47,861 nt of DNA, taken from Bacteroidaceae bacterium (GTDB taxonomy: Bacteria; Bacteroidota; Bacteroidia; Bacteroidales; Bacteroidaceae). Of the stretch, positions 17,301 to 25,551 are shown one piece after another. The DNA lies in the NCBI GenBank assembly GCA_017534705.1, contig JAFXVU010000261.1, forward strand, positions 1-47,861. The letters run 5' to 3'. The first letter of the stretch is position 1; every line of letters starts with the position of its first letter. Position numbers and translations under genes: made by a program. The notes under the pieces were generated by a model that was given only the letters and a program-made list of their open reading frames with translations, searched no databases and was not told the DNA's origin.

Positions 17301-17611
17301 CAGAAACCTAACGACACACATCCGTCTTTGGTTTTGCTGGCTGCGTCGCCAAGTGCTGTCTGGGTCACAATCAGGTAGTTGGTACCAGGTGTTGCGCTGG
17401 CAGCGTTCGGGGCGTTCTGATAATAAGTGCCGAAGTTGGGGTCAGAAGATACTCGTAACTCTCCATCACCCACCTGCTTGGCATTCAAGTCTTCTACACT
17501 TGTCGCACCTTCAAAATCCAGGGTGTAGACTGCGCGGGGAAGACTGACCTGGGCATTGACCGAAGTGGCCAATGCCAGCATTCCTGCAAATAGTAAGTAG
17601 TGCTTTTTCAT
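14351..17611 (-). CDS. Large secreted multidomain protein with LamG-like domain and T9SS-like C-terminal tail
   Basis: From ATG 17611 (MKKHYLLFAGMLALATSVNAQ) the protein has 1086 residues and a clear signal peptide; a start 10 codons earlier is possible but spoils it. A concanavalin/LamG-like fold spans about 25-305 (CVSLGFWVNP, DDNWHYVGLSFNSEEGTTSL, AYDDFTVYAGELTSAQ). Then come helical stretches rich in Ala and Glu, and two beta-rich segments containing LPAGYYSVSADL and LPAGYYRVAVQGFYRDG. It ends with NDWTIFDNFHLYYLG, a linker and a tail YYDLSGARIAAPAKGVNI...VKVLVK, resembling the type A sorting domain recognised by the type IX secretion system. I infer export to the cell surface, possibly for glycan binding; no catalytic motif was recognised. 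A divergent paralog begins at 18031, and a tail fragment of the same family sits at 10881-11104. Confidence 0.75.
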   Translation of the reverse strand: MKKHYLLFAGMLALATSVNAQVSLPRAVYTLDFEGATSVEDLNAKQVGDGELRVSSDPNFGTYYQNAPNAASATPGTNYLIVTQTALGDAASKTKDGCVSLGFWVNPTVANTQYPNINTFYSVLFTLYNNASIGDLTWPMFSVNKRLWMQINTAGAWDDFGDAENVNGTNLVDVTWLDQHTEDQEAQTEAGEDTIISVPTPFDDNWHYVGLSFNSEEGTTSLYVDAELKNKWVNKDGFYGTEDFFGQLKQYKYDYLVLGGIAQWHWNDPDPAFAYDDFTVYAGELTSAQQELVMKIKSGQVDDDTRLAVAQSEYLAAMSEYEDFSVELGNYGALAETIGDQVMGIDDALYSSPTVEGYQEGAKQIIALVELASSIVKGIDGTRATIETEKEYAANTSYPGLDAYLTALNEAETLMTDPTTTEEVNNANTLINKAKVAYVTSQEIPSDGTGINITAIVLHPWFCNPDAEPTGGDGVYAFPYAESHSYANNTTPSDYNSTGWVNGNTFSVDDARVNWTEGRICWNDWHAKAIAGTLDIHQDLINLPAGYYSVSADLVSNVIGDQHTYALSNGVKKVSAPLNYDGWGAENWTTLSTDKVYVGEDGTLTIGTESTATGVAYAGFFCVTNFVLTYYGTEVDLTADLKAKEAEVEEVIAQLMLTGDKTNAEKKVEEIASGDNTYNAIAQLTDLISEINATLAKEQAFTAADDLNTLASQATSTNVKAVYNAGSTNIATALSAETATVDDLPALNALASAIRAYCAVLASAEEWDNTDVTALYTEQIGGISTADEPTIVGYKDALLGLMKTTVSSKDASESTPVEITFALNNPSFATDNAEGWTINQGTQGVAYQECEFFNQNFNINQAITGLPAGYYRVAVQGFYRDGTCEEAYNKANTEPEQEQGEAAIEVLSSRRYAGSNVLNAMLYANNGSFDNTTPIMSWAAFNTTGVEFNGYWSPNASDENVDAEHVIYFANTMEAANYLFNAGQNVDGNVVDIYLEEGNTLTVGIYKFTTIANDWTIFDNFHLYYLGTETPTGIDAPQVVNGSSQVAEAAYYDLSGARIAAPAKGVNIMRQRMADGTVRTVKVLVK

Positions 17612-18030
17612 AAATGAATGTTGATTGTTAAGTGAATACATTGTTTGTTGGTTAGGTGCAAAATTACTACTTTAATTTAATATAAGGTGTATGGGAATGA
17701 AAAAACCATTAAAATGTATTGTTCTTATCCCTAATTTTAGGCTTCTTTTCATTTTTGATAACTTTATTTGATGAAATCAACCACGTTACCATAAAATGGT
17801 TATTTTTTTCGAGTATGTTACTTTTTCACAAATAATTGAACAGAAAACTAAAATGCTTTTATTGCTTAATATAATAATTTTGCAACCGAAAGTGCATAAT
17901 AGGCACGATGTATATATGTATGATTAACGTTACTAAAAGTAATTTGAGGTTGAAAATCCTACCGAAAAGGACGAATAATAATGAAATGTTGAGTAAATTT
18001 TATCAATCAATACTAATTTTTTAACTGTTT
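17612..18030. promoter_or_regulatory. AT-rich divergent promoter region between the two secreted paralogs
   Basis: These 419 bases hold no gene. A minus-strand -7 TAATTTTG (complement of 17659-17666) can serve the leftward paralog. A plus-strand TAATTTTG at 17875-17882 can serve the rightward one, leaving a leader of about 140 bases before 18031. Neither has a convincing -33 TTTG at standard spacing. The 5' leader on the plus strand contains a small GTGC/GCAC inverted repeat (about 17891-17906), too weak to call a riboswitch. Confidence 0.5.
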
Positions 18031-21000
18031 ATGCTTATGAAAAAATTATTAACTTTTGCTTTCATGCTGGGAATGGGTCTCTGTGCCAACGCACAGGACA
18101 CTTCTGGTTGGAAGGAAGGTGACGATGTCACTACTCTCCTCAACTGGAAGGCCACTTACAGCGGAGACGAGGACATTACAAACCCTGCTTGGCAAGGTTT
18201 TGACTATCCCTCATCCGACTCTCGTTGGGAGTTCAACGGTGTTGGCGGAAATTCCTGTGCTGGTGCATGGGGTGTTTACAACATTCCACAGTGGGACGTG
18301 TATCAGGAGTTCACCGTTCCTGCAGGTTTCTACACTGTAAAAGTACAGGGTTGCTACCGTGAAGGTGACGCTGGTGTGTCATTCCAGAACTGGTGCAACG
18401 GTACACCTACTCAGAATGCTTACCTGTATGTAAATGTAGGTGACAAGCACTATGAGACCAAAATTATGTCGCTCTGGGGCTCTAAGCAGCAAGAGCAACT
18501 GTTCGAGGCCAGTGACTGGCAGAATGACCAGCACCGCCAGAACGCCAAGGATGGCGAATGGTATTGGGCTCCTTCTTGCCACAATGGTTTTGTCGCTTAC
18601 GCAGAGAACGGCAACTACGCTCAGAACGAAGTGTTCTTCGTGGTGGCTGAGGAAATGACCATCCGCGTGGGTATCAACAAGCCTACAGAACAGGCTCAGG
18701 ACCAAGTATGGTGGGATAACTGGAAGATGATTTATGAAGGTGAGTACGACCCGGTAAGAGCTGATCGTATCGTGGCTTACTTCAACTTCAACAACCTCAA
18801 GAACGATGCCGAGAAGATTAAGGACGGCATCATGGACAACTTCACTTCTCTTGGTAGCCTCATGCAGGACGACCTGATGGAGATTGAGCCAGATCCAGAT
18901 AACCTTGACGAAATCAATGCCGCTATCCAGCAGGTGAACGACCTCGTTGCCAAGTATCAGGTGGCTAACGTGAAGGTGGGTTCTATGGCTTATGTGCTCA
19001 CTACTTGTGAGGGACTGGCTGAAGCAACCGACTTCCCTGCAAAGGCTGAACTCCAGGCTGCCATTACACAGGCTCAGAACGCTCTGCTTGCAGGTTCCGA
19101 CAACGATCATCCTGTATTCGAGTCAGTTGACGATTATCTCAAGGCTGCTAGCGACCTCGCTAATGCACGCGTTAATTATGTAATGTCAAAAGGCAAGGAC
19201 GCAGATGGTTCTATCGACATGACTTACGCTATTTCTTGTCCTTGGTTCGTGAACCAGGAATACACTCCTACTTTCCGCGATGGTGAGTACAAGTATCCAC
19301 AAGAGATTGAGGAAGTTTGGAATTCTGGTCACAAGGACGATGAGTGGAACGTAGAAGTAGGCACAAACGCTTACAAGGATGACGAGACTCAGTTCCTGCC
19401 CGCTATCGCTGACAAGGTTCGTTACACTACAAGTAAGGATGCTGAGAACCGTTGGATCTTCATCAACAACTTCAATGGTTGGATTGGCGGTATGAAGCCT
19501 GAAATCCAGTGGATCAAGGGTTACACTGCTATCCACACAGGTTGGAGTGCAGGTCCAAATACTGGCGACTTGCTCGTACAGCAGGTGGTGACCAACCTCC
19601 CCGATGGTTACTACACACTTCAAGGTCGTGCATTCCTTTGCGCAAATGATGGTAGCTGGGAAGACACTGATCAGTATGTATTCATGAACTATGGCGATAA
19701 GACGGCAAGGTCTGAGCGTAACCCACGCTCTATCGGATATTGGGATGGCTGGGGCCGCGACATGTGGAGCGTGCTTGATATCCCATTCACTTTCGTTCAG
19801 GGTGGTACAGTTACTATTGGTTACAGAAGCAACAGCTGGATGGCTGTGACTGGTGTTGTGCTGAAGTACTTCGGTGAGGAAATCGACTTCACAAGCGTCC
19901 TCAGCCAGCAGATTGATGAGCTCAAGAACGACGCCGCCAGCAAGATTTTCTGGAAGGGTGACGTGACTGCATTCAACGATATCCTTGCTAAGATCGTGCT
20001 TCCTGTAGAAGGACTCGATGCTTACACTGAGGCTACTTCTGTTATCTCTGAGGCTAAGGCATTCCTCAACGCAGCTGCTGCTGGTGAGAGTGCATACGAT
20101 GTTCCTAACAAGTATCTCACACTCCAGGGCAACTACGCTGAAACTTCTGAGCAGTATGCTATTCTCGATCCTGCCATTACTTACGCATTCGCTGTAGGTG
20201 AGAATGACGAAGACACTTACAAGATGGCTGGAGAAGTTGCCAGTGTTTACGCTGCTTACGAGTCTTATCTCCGCACTTACGACAAGGCTGCTTCCTTCAA
20301 CACTGATAAACTCAACGCTCTCCTCGCAGAGCAGGCTACTGCCCTCAAGGCTGCTTACGCTTCTGCTTATACTCTTGGTGAGTACGAGAAGGCACTCCTC
20401 ACTCCAATCAACGAGGCTATCTTCGCTGAGCGTGGTGCTGCTAATGCTACAGAAACTAATCCTATGAACATTACAGACCTCCTCGTGAACCCATCATTCG
20501 CTGAAGGCCCAACAGCCGGTTGGACTTGCGAAGGTGCTACTCCTTCAGTGAACACTTACGGCCGTCAGAACGCTGAGATCTGGAACGCTTCTCCATTCGA
20601 CCTCTATCAGGTTGTGAAGTGCTTGCCAGAGGGTACATACGAACTCCGCGCTCGCGCTCTCTATCGTGACGCTGGTGATGTAGGTAACGCTACTTCTGGT
20701 CCGTACTACAACTGGTTCTATGCAGCTAATCAAGACATCAACGCTTGGGAGAACCACAACGCTGTTCTCTACATGAGCGATGGCCAAATCGAGCGTAACA
20801 ACTACATCAAGTCAGTTTGTGACGGTCAGTGGACTACTCCTTCGTTCGACGAGTGGTGGAACATGAAGGATGCTTCTGAAGAGTACAAGGCTCTTGGTTA
20901 CATGGTTGACTGGGATGGTACAGTGGCTATCTATGCCGACGAGTACTTCATCGACGAGGATGTGAAACTCACTGGTTTTGTTGAGTTCAATGCTGAATCA

Positions 21001-21366
21001 CCTTCTTATCCTTACGACACCCGCGTTCAGGACGGTGAAAATGTTTACTACTATCCTTCTTCAATGGGTGGATTCAAGTTCCGCTGCGACAGCGACCCAA
21101 CAGCTTACTGCAACTCTGTTCAGATTCATGTTGAAGAGGGTGGTAACCTGAAACTGGGTATCCGCAAGGACGCTGCTATCGGTAGCGACTGGGTAATCTT
21201 CGACGACTTCGAACTCTTCTACCTTGGCAAGGCAATACCTAACAACATCAACAGTATTGACGCTAAGAGTGAGAAACAGGTAATCTACAACCTCGCTGGT
21301 CAGCGTCTCACCGCACCGCAGAAGGGTATCAACATCATCAATGGCAAGAAGGTACTTATCAAGTAA
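18031..21366 (+). CDS. Large secreted multidomain protein with T9SS-like tail, paralog of the divergent gene
   Basis: A 1111-residue protein beginning MLMKKLLTFAFMLGMGLCANAQ, a signal peptide; Met3 (18037) is an equally good start. It shares the layout of the neighbour at 14351-17611. An N-terminal beta-rich domain (VPAGFYTVKVQGCYREG) is followed by helices, then a middle domain around LPDGYYTLQGRAFLC and VTIGYRSNSWMAVTGVVLKYFGEEIDF, more helices, and a domain starting NPMNITDLLVNPSFAEGPTAGW with LPEGTYELRARALYRDAG. It ends GSDWVIFDDFELFYLG and a sorting-like tail VIYNLAGQRLTAPQKGINII...VLIK. No LamG-like domain was recognised at its N-terminus. No catalytic residues were recognised. Codons are strongly biased to GCT, GGT, CGT, AAC, GAC, AAG and CTC compared with neighbours, suggesting very high expression. 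I infer an abundant cell-surface or secreted protein. Confidence 0.75.
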   Translation: MLMKKLLTFAFMLGMGLCANAQDTSGWKEGDDVTTLLNWKATYSGDEDITNPAWQGFDYPSSDSRWEFNGVGGNSCAGAWGVYNIPQWDVYQEFTVPAGFYTVKVQGCYREGDAGVSFQNWCNGTPTQNAYLYVNVGDKHYETKIMSLWGSKQQEQLFEASDWQNDQHRQNAKDGEWYWAPSCHNGFVAYAENGNYAQNEVFFVVAEEMTIRVGINKPTEQAQDQVWWDNWKMIYEGEYDPVRADRIVAYFNFNNLKNDAEKIKDGIMDNFTSLGSLMQDDLMEIEPDPDNLDEINAAIQQVNDLVAKYQVANVKVGSMAYVLTTCEGLAEATDFPAKAELQAAITQAQNALLAGSDNDHPVFESVDDYLKAASDLANARVNYVMSKGKDADGSIDMTYAISCPWFVNQEYTPTFRDGEYKYPQEIEEVWNSGHKDDEWNVEVGTNAYKDDETQFLPAIADKVRYTTSKDAENRWIFINNFNGWIGGMKPEIQWIKGYTAIHTGWSAGPNTGDLLVQQVVTNLPDGYYTLQGRAFLCANDGSWEDTDQYVFMNYGDKTARSERNPRSIGYWDGWGRDMWSVLDIPFTFVQGGTVTIGYRSNSWMAVTGVVLKYFGEEIDFTSVLSQQIDELKNDAASKIFWKGDVTAFNDILAKIVLPVEGLDAYTEATSVISEAKAFLNAAAAGESAYDVPNKYLTLQGNYAETSEQYAILDPAITYAFAVGENDEDTYKMAGEVASVYAAYESYLRTYDKAASFNTDKLNALLAEQATALKAAYASAYTLGEYEKALLTPINEAIFAERGAANATETNPMNITDLLVNPSFAEGPTAGWTCEGATPSVNTYGRQNAEIWNASPFDLYQVVKCLPEGTYELRARALYRDAGDVGNATSGPYYNWFYAANQDINAWENHNAVLYMSDGQIERNNYIKSVCDGQWTTPSFDEWWNMKDASEEYKALGYMVDWDGTVAIYADEYFIDEDVKLTGFVEFNAESPSYPYDTRVQDGENVYYYPSSMGGFKFRCDSDPTAYCNSVQIHVEEGGNLKLGIRKDAAIGSDWVIFDDFELFYLGKAIPNNINSIDAKSEKQVIYNLAGQRLTAPQKGINIINGKKVLIK

Positions 21367-21389
21367 CCATACGCTACAATCTTAGTTAG

Positions 21390-21427
21390 AGAGAGACCAG
21401 CCACGCGGCTGGTCTCTTTCTGTTTTT
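21390..21427 (+). terminator. Intrinsic terminator after the rightward secreted paralog
   Basis: AGAGACCAGCC and GGCTGGTCTCT form a perfect 11-bp stem around ACGC, followed by TTCTGTTTTTT. It lies 25 bases after the stop. Confidence 0.88.
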
Positions 21428-21462
21428 TCCACCTCCACATCGAATAAATCATGGAAAATGTC

Positions 21463-21491
21463 TTGCAATTGAAAAAAACTTGCTAATTTAG
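21463..21491 (+). promoter_or_regulatory. Possible promoter for the membrane pyrophosphatase gene
   Basis: TAATTTAG at 21484-21491 differs from TAnnTTTG by one base, and a TTGC at 21463-21466 lies 17 bases upstream, slightly short of the usual spacing. The start codon at 21532 follows about 40 bases later. Confidence 0.35.
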
Positions 21492-21531
21492 CAACATATT
21501 TCAACACACTAACTTTTAAAAACTCTAATCT

Positions 21532-23730
21532 ATGGGAATTCCTGGCTATTTCTGGCTAATACCCTTAGCCTCAGTCATTGCATTGGCGATGGCTTATTAT
21601 TTCTTCTCTACGATGATGAAGGAAAGCGAGGGCACACCTCGTATGGTGGAAATCGCTGAGTATATCCGAAAAGGTGCGATGGCCTATCTCAAGCAACAGT
21701 ATAAGGTGGTCGCCATCGTTTTCATCGTTCTTGCTGTCTTCTTCGCTTTTCTTGCCTACGTTGTGGGCGTGCAGAATCCCTGGGTGCCTGGCGCGTTCCT
21801 AACTGGTGGACTTTTTTCCGGATTGTCGGGATTTTTCGGCATGAAAACCGCCACCTACGCATCAGCACGTACAGCCAACGCGGCCCGAACAGGACTCGAC
21901 AAGGGACTGAAAATCGCATTCCGTAGCGGAGCCGTCATGGGACTGACTGTCGTCGGCTTGGGACTGCTTGACGTCGCACTCTGGTTCCTCATCCTCCGTA
22001 AGGTCGGCCACTATGACCTGATAGCCATCACCACCACTATGCTTACTTTCGGTATGGGTGCTTCCACCCAGGCCCTTTTCGCCCGTGTGGGAGGTGGTAT
22101 CTACACCAAAGCCGCCGACGTGGGCGCTGACCTCGTCGGCAAGTATGAGGCAAACATACCAGAAGACGACCCGAGAAATCCTGCAACCATCGCTGATAAT
22201 GTGGGTGATAATGTGGGTGATGTGGCAGGTATGGGCGCAGACCTCTATGAAAGTTACTGCGGAAGTATTCTTTCCACTGCCGCGCTTGGAGCGACTGCTT
22301 TTGCCACCTCAAGCATCGAGGGTATGCAACTCAAGGCTGTGCTGGCGCCAATGATTATTGCGGCTGTGGGCATTTTCCTCTCGCTCATTGGCATTTATAT
22401 GGTGAGAACCAAGGAGGGCGCTACGATGAAAGACCTTCTGCACTCACTCGGTCTGGGCACCAATGTCAGTGCCGTTCTCATCGCCGTGGCTACTTTCTTC
22501 ATCCTTTACTTGCTTGGAATTGAAAACTGGGTCGGCATCTCGTTTTCCGTGCTGACTGGCCTCGCCGCAGGTGTGATTATCGGACAGGCAACGGAGTATT
22601 ACACCAGCCAATCGTACAAACCCACACAGAAAATATCAGAAGCAAGTCAGACAGGACCTGCCACAGTGATTATCAAAGGCATCGGAACTGGTATGATATC
22701 GACTTGCATTCCTGTTTTCACCATTGCTGTGGCTATTGTACTCAGTTACCTTTGTGCCAATGGATTCCATCTGGAAATGAATGCGCAGAACATGGCTACA
22801 GGACTCTATGGCATCGGTATAGCCGCTGTCGGTATGCTTTCCACCCTGGGAATTACCCTCGCTACTGACGCTTACGGACCAATCGCGGATAATGCCGGTG
22901 GAAATGCCGAGATGTGTGAACTGGGTGAGGATGTCAGAAAACGTACAGACCAACTCGACGCTCTCGGAAACACCACTGCCGCAACAGGAAAGGGATTCGC
23001 TATAGGAAGTGCCGCCCTTACCGCACTCGCACTGCTCGCTTCTTATATCGAGGAAATCAAAATCGGTATGGTCAGAATTGGACAGGAGACCATGCAGCTG
23101 GCTACAGGAGATGTGGTGGAAACCGCCAAAGCCTCCATTCTCGACTTCATGGACTACTTCCAAATCAACCTTATGAATCCTATTGTCCTGGTTGGCATCT
23201 TTATCGGGTCGATGACAGCATTCCTCTTCTGCGGACTCACTATGGGAGCGGTGGGACGCGCAGCACAAACCATGGTGGAGGAAGTCAGGAGGCAATTCCG
23301 TGAAATCAAAGGCATTCTTGAAGGCAAAGGCACCCCCGACTACAGCCGCTGCGTGGAAATATCCACTAGAAGCGCACAGAGGGAGATGATTGTTCCTTCC
23401 ATATTGGCTATTCTTATCCCAGTTGTGGTTGGTATACTCTTCGGAGTCGCAGGTGTGATGGGCTTGCTCTGTGGAGGACTCAGCACTGGCTTTGTGCTGG
23501 CCATCTTCATGGCCAACTCAGGTGGAGCTTGGGACAACGCTAAGAAAATGGTGGAGGAAGGACATTTTGGAGGTAAAGGTTCAGACTGCCATAAGGCCAC
23601 CATTGTGGGCGATACGGTTGGCGACCCGTTCAAGGATACGTCAGGGCCAAGTCTCAACATACTTATCAAATTGATGTCCATGGTCAGCATCGTCATGGCA
23701 GGACTCACTGTCGCTTGGCACATTTTCTGA
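21532..23730 (+). CDS. hppA: Membrane-bound ion-pumping pyrophosphatase (K+-stimulated type)
   Basis: A 732-residue integral membrane protein with about 16 hydrophobic segments, the size of H+/Na+-translocating pyrophosphatases. The substrate-binding motif DVGADLVGK (from residue 196) and the following [26 protein letters not shown] are textbook signatures, as is the late [17 protein letters not shown]. The enzyme hydrolyses pyrophosphate and drives Na+ and/or H+ out across the inner membrane. The GNTTAAT motif (residues 479-485) has Ala where K+-independent pumps carry Lys, so this is the K+-dependent class. Related Bacteroides pumps move both Na+ and H+, but ion choice here is inference. 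The gene stands alone, with its own weak promoter and an upstream terminator. Confidence 0.95.
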   Translation: MGIPGYFWLIPLASVIALAMAYYFFSTMMKESEGTPRMVEIAEYIRKGAMAYLKQQYKVVAIVFIVLAVFFAFLAYVVGVQNPWVPGAFLTGGLFSGLSGFFGMKTATYASARTANAARTGLDKGLKIAFRSGAVMGLTVVGLGLLDVALWFLILRKVGHYDLIAITTTMLTFGMGASTQALFARVGGGIYTKAADVGADLVGKYEANIPEDDPRNPATIADNVGDNVGDVAGMGADLYESYCGSILSTAALGATAFATSSIEGMQLKAVLAPMIIAAVGIFLSLIGIYMVRTKEGATMKDLLHSLGLGTNVSAVLIAVATFFILYLLGIENWVGISFSVLTGLAAGVIIGQATEYYTSQSYKPTQKISEASQTGPATVIIKGIGTGMISTCIPVFTIAVAIVLSYLCANGFHLEMNAQNMATGLYGIGIAAVGMLSTLGITLATDAYGPIADNAGGNAEMCELGEDVRKRTDQLDALGNTTAATGKGFAIGSAALTALALLASYIEEIKIGMVRIGQETMQLATGDVVETAKASILDFMDYFQINLMNPIVLVGIFIGSMTAFLFCGLTMGAVGRAAQTMVEEVRRQFREIKGILEGKGTPDYSRCVEISTRSAQREMIVPSILAILIPVVVGILFGVAGVMGLLCGGLSTGFVLAIFMANSGGAWDNAKKMVEEGHFGGKGSDCHKATIVGDTVGDPFKDTSGPSLNILIKLMSMVSIVMAGLTVAWHIF

Positions 23731-23882
23731 TGCTGTCATTCTTTGTCTGGAGCGTGGGTGTCCCTGCCCGAATCAATCATCGGCAGGAATATCCGCGTTC
23801 CTTCATTGAAAGTGAAATAATATACAGCACCCTGAATATATATTGAAAAAAAGCACTCAGAATCATAAATAACATTAAATAA

Positions 23883-23915
23883 TTGGTTTCGTATTAATTA
23901 TTTTACATATCTTTG
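23883..23915 (+). promoter_or_regulatory. Promoter placed directly before the zeta-like kinase gene
   Basis: TATCTTTG at 23908-23915 matches TAnnTTTG, and TTGG at 23883-23886 lies 21 bases upstream as a weak -33. The ATG at 23924 is only 8 bases after the -7 element, so the transcript may begin within a base or two of the start codon. The rest of 23731-23923 holds only an imperfect CCTGCC/GGCAGG hairpin near 23765-23790 without a T-tract. Confidence 0.5.
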
Positions 23916-23923
23916 CACACATC

Positions 23924-24517
23924 ATGGCACGGAAGAACCTATATATCATCAGTGGCCCCAATGGAGCAGGTAAGACAACTGTTTCGATGACGCTCCTCAC
24001 AGAGGTCTTCAATTGTAGGGAATACGTGAATGCCGATGCCATAGCTGTTGGACTGTCGCCTTTCAATCCAGAGTCGATGGCCATCATGGCAGGGAAGCTG
24101 ATGCTCGCGAGAATCGAAGACTTGCTAGCAAGAGAGGAATCCTTCGCGCTGGAGACGACCTTAGCCACACGGTCATACAACAAACTCGTCAAAAGGGCGC
24201 ATAGTAAAGGCTACAGAGTCTCTCTGGTCTATTTCTGGCTCGAATCGCCCGAAGTGGCTATACAAAGAGTTGCACTCAGGGTCAGCGAGGGAGGACACAA
24301 CATCAAGGAGGAAGTAATCCGGAGAAGATACTCCGCAGGACTGAGGAATTTCTTCAACATCTACATGCCTATCGTGGACTATTGGATGCTTGTGGACAAT
24401 ACAAGGACACCAAGGACTATCGTGGCTGAAGGTGGTTTGGATCAATCTTCATTTATAAGGAATTATGAACGGTATAATATGATTCAGGCTTATGGCAATG
24501 CTAATGTCAAAAAATGA
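23924..24517 (+). CDS. Zeta-toxin-like P-loop kinase
   Basis: A 197-residue protein opening with a Walker A motif, SGPNGAGKTT (Ser10-Thr19), followed by EYVNADAIAVGLSPFNPES. This N/D-AD-I-A segment after the P-loop is characteristic of the zeta toxin/COG4185 kinase group. FALETTLATRSY matches the substrate-site region, and YRVSLVYFWLESPEVAIQRVALRVSEGGHNI...RRY supplies the later conserved Arg residues. Classical zeta toxins phosphorylate UDP-N-acetylglucosamine and block cell-wall synthesis; the many chromosomal relatives have uncharacterised substrates. No epsilon-type antitoxin lies upstream. A small ORF overlaps its 3' end and could be a partner. The start codon is almost at the predicted transcription start, so translation may be leaderless. 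Confidence 0.85.
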   Translation: MARKNLYIISGPNGAGKTTVSMTLLTEVFNCREYVNADAIAVGLSPFNPESMAIMAGKLMLARIEDLLAREESFALETTLATRSYNKLVKRAHSKGYRVSLVYFWLESPEVAIQRVALRVSEGGHNIKEEVIRRRYSAGLRNFFNIYMPIVDYWMLVDNTRTPRTIVAEGGLDQSSFIRNYERYNMIQAYGNANVKK

Positions 24518-24674
24518 ATGGATGATGATGAGTGAGACCTTGACTAAAGGACTTGAACTCGCAGAGTACCGAATGGTAAGAGAAAAGGCTGAACGTCACC
24601 TGCAAACGATGCAAGGGACAGAAAAAGTGCCGGCAGAGTGGTTGCTTGAACTGCTTTACCACGAAAACGTCTGA
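24504..24674 (+). CDS. Small ORF overlapping the zeta-like kinase gene (candidate partner or antitoxin)
   Basis: In a different frame from the kinase, this ORF overlaps its 3' end by 14 bases when started at ATG 24504; starts at 24492, 24498, 24522, 24525 and 24528 are also in frame. The product, about 50-60 residues, reads MSETLTKGLELAEYRMVREK and continues with a predicted helix, ending PAEWLLELLYHENV. It is hydrophilic and helical. I do not recognise the family. The overlap implies translational coupling with the kinase, as in toxin-antitoxin pairs, but here the putative toxin comes first, the reverse of epsilon-zeta. Function is inference. Confidence 0.55.
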   Translation: MSKNEWMMMSETLTKGLELAEYRMVREKAERHLQTMQGTEKVPAEWLLELLYHENV

Positions 24675-24745
24675 ACGGCTCTCTGTTTAAGGAAGTGCCT
24701 CTATTCACCATTCTTGCCAGCTTAACTCATTTGGCGGTAAGATAA

Positions 24746-24781
24746 AAAAGCCGTCTCGTCTAATTGGGCGAGGCGGCTTTT
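24746..24781. terminator. Terminator after the kinase pair
   Basis: AAAAGCCGTCTCG and CGAGGCGGCTTTT form a 13-bp stem with one wobble and a 10-base loop. A-rich sequence precedes and T-rich sequence closes the stem, so it can work in both directions. Confidence 0.8.
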
Positions 24782-24889
24782 CACGTACATTACTGCGTAA
24801 AAACACATATAAATGGACTGCTGATGCTTTTTTTTTGACTCAATCATAAAAAAAACGGCTGACAACATGATAGATTCCAATCTTTTGTT

Positions 24890-24897
24890 TATCTTTG
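24890..24897 (+). promoter_or_regulatory. -7 element for the lemA-M48 pair
   Basis: TATCTTTG fits TAnnTTTG and lies about 65 bases before the lemA start. A matching -33 TTTG was not found at standard spacing. Confidence 0.5.
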
Positions 24898-24961
24898 CTT
24901 ACAAAGATGAAACTCCATACAGATTATAATTGTATCACTAAAAATAAAAAATCAAGACATT

Positions 24962-25522
24962 ATGGCAATCATTGTTTTTATTGTTGTTGTTGCTCTGATA
25001 GGTATCTACCTCATCGGTATCTACAACAAACTGATTAATCTGCGCAACAACCGAGAGAATGCATTTGCGAATATCGATGTGCAACTCAAACAACGCTACG
25101 ACCTTATCCCCCAACTCGTTGAAACAGTTAAGGGATACGCCAAGCACGAGAAAGAAACACTGGAGAACATCATCCGCCTGCGCTCAGCAGCCATGGGAGC
25201 TACCACTATCGATGGCAAGATACAGGCTGATAATGCGCTCTCAAGCGCTCTTAACGGACTGAAAATCACACTCGAGGCTTATCCAGACCTCAAGGCCAAC
25301 CAGAATTTCCTCCAGTTGCAGAACGAAATCGGAGATATCGAGAACAAGCTCGCTTCTGTAAGACGTTTCTTCAACTCTGCCACCAAAGAGTATAATGTCG
25401 CCGTACAGCAGTTCCCTGCTAACATCGTGGCCGGAATGTTCGGATTCCACAAGGAAAGCATGTTCGAAGTGCCTGAGGCTGACAGACAGCAGTACGACAA
25501 GGCTCCCGAAATCAAGTTCTAG
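24962..25522 (+). CDS. lemA: LemA family membrane protein
   Basis: A 186-residue protein with one N-terminal transmembrane segment (AIIVFIVVVALIGIYLIGIY), then the conserved LemA sequence YNKLINLRNNRENAFANIDVQLKQRYDLIPQLVETVKGYAKHE, with further helices to residue ~185. LemA proteins form a helical bundle outside the inner membrane; their biochemical role is not established. The gene is followed after 29 bases by an M48 protease of the HtpX type. LemA and HtpX-like genes are often adjacent, which suggests a shared role in membrane protein quality control. It probably forms a two-gene operon. Confidence 0.92.
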   Translation: MAIIVFIVVVALIGIYLIGIYNKLINLRNNRENAFANIDVQLKQRYDLIPQLVETVKGYAKHEKETLENIIRLRSAAMGATTIDGKIQADNALSSALNGLKITLEAYPDLKANQNFLQLQNEIGDIENKLASVRRFFNSATKEYNVAVQQFPANIVAGMFGFHKESMFEVPEADRQQYDKAPEIKF

Positions 25523-25551
25523 TACATTCAGAACTCTTTGACAACAAGAAG

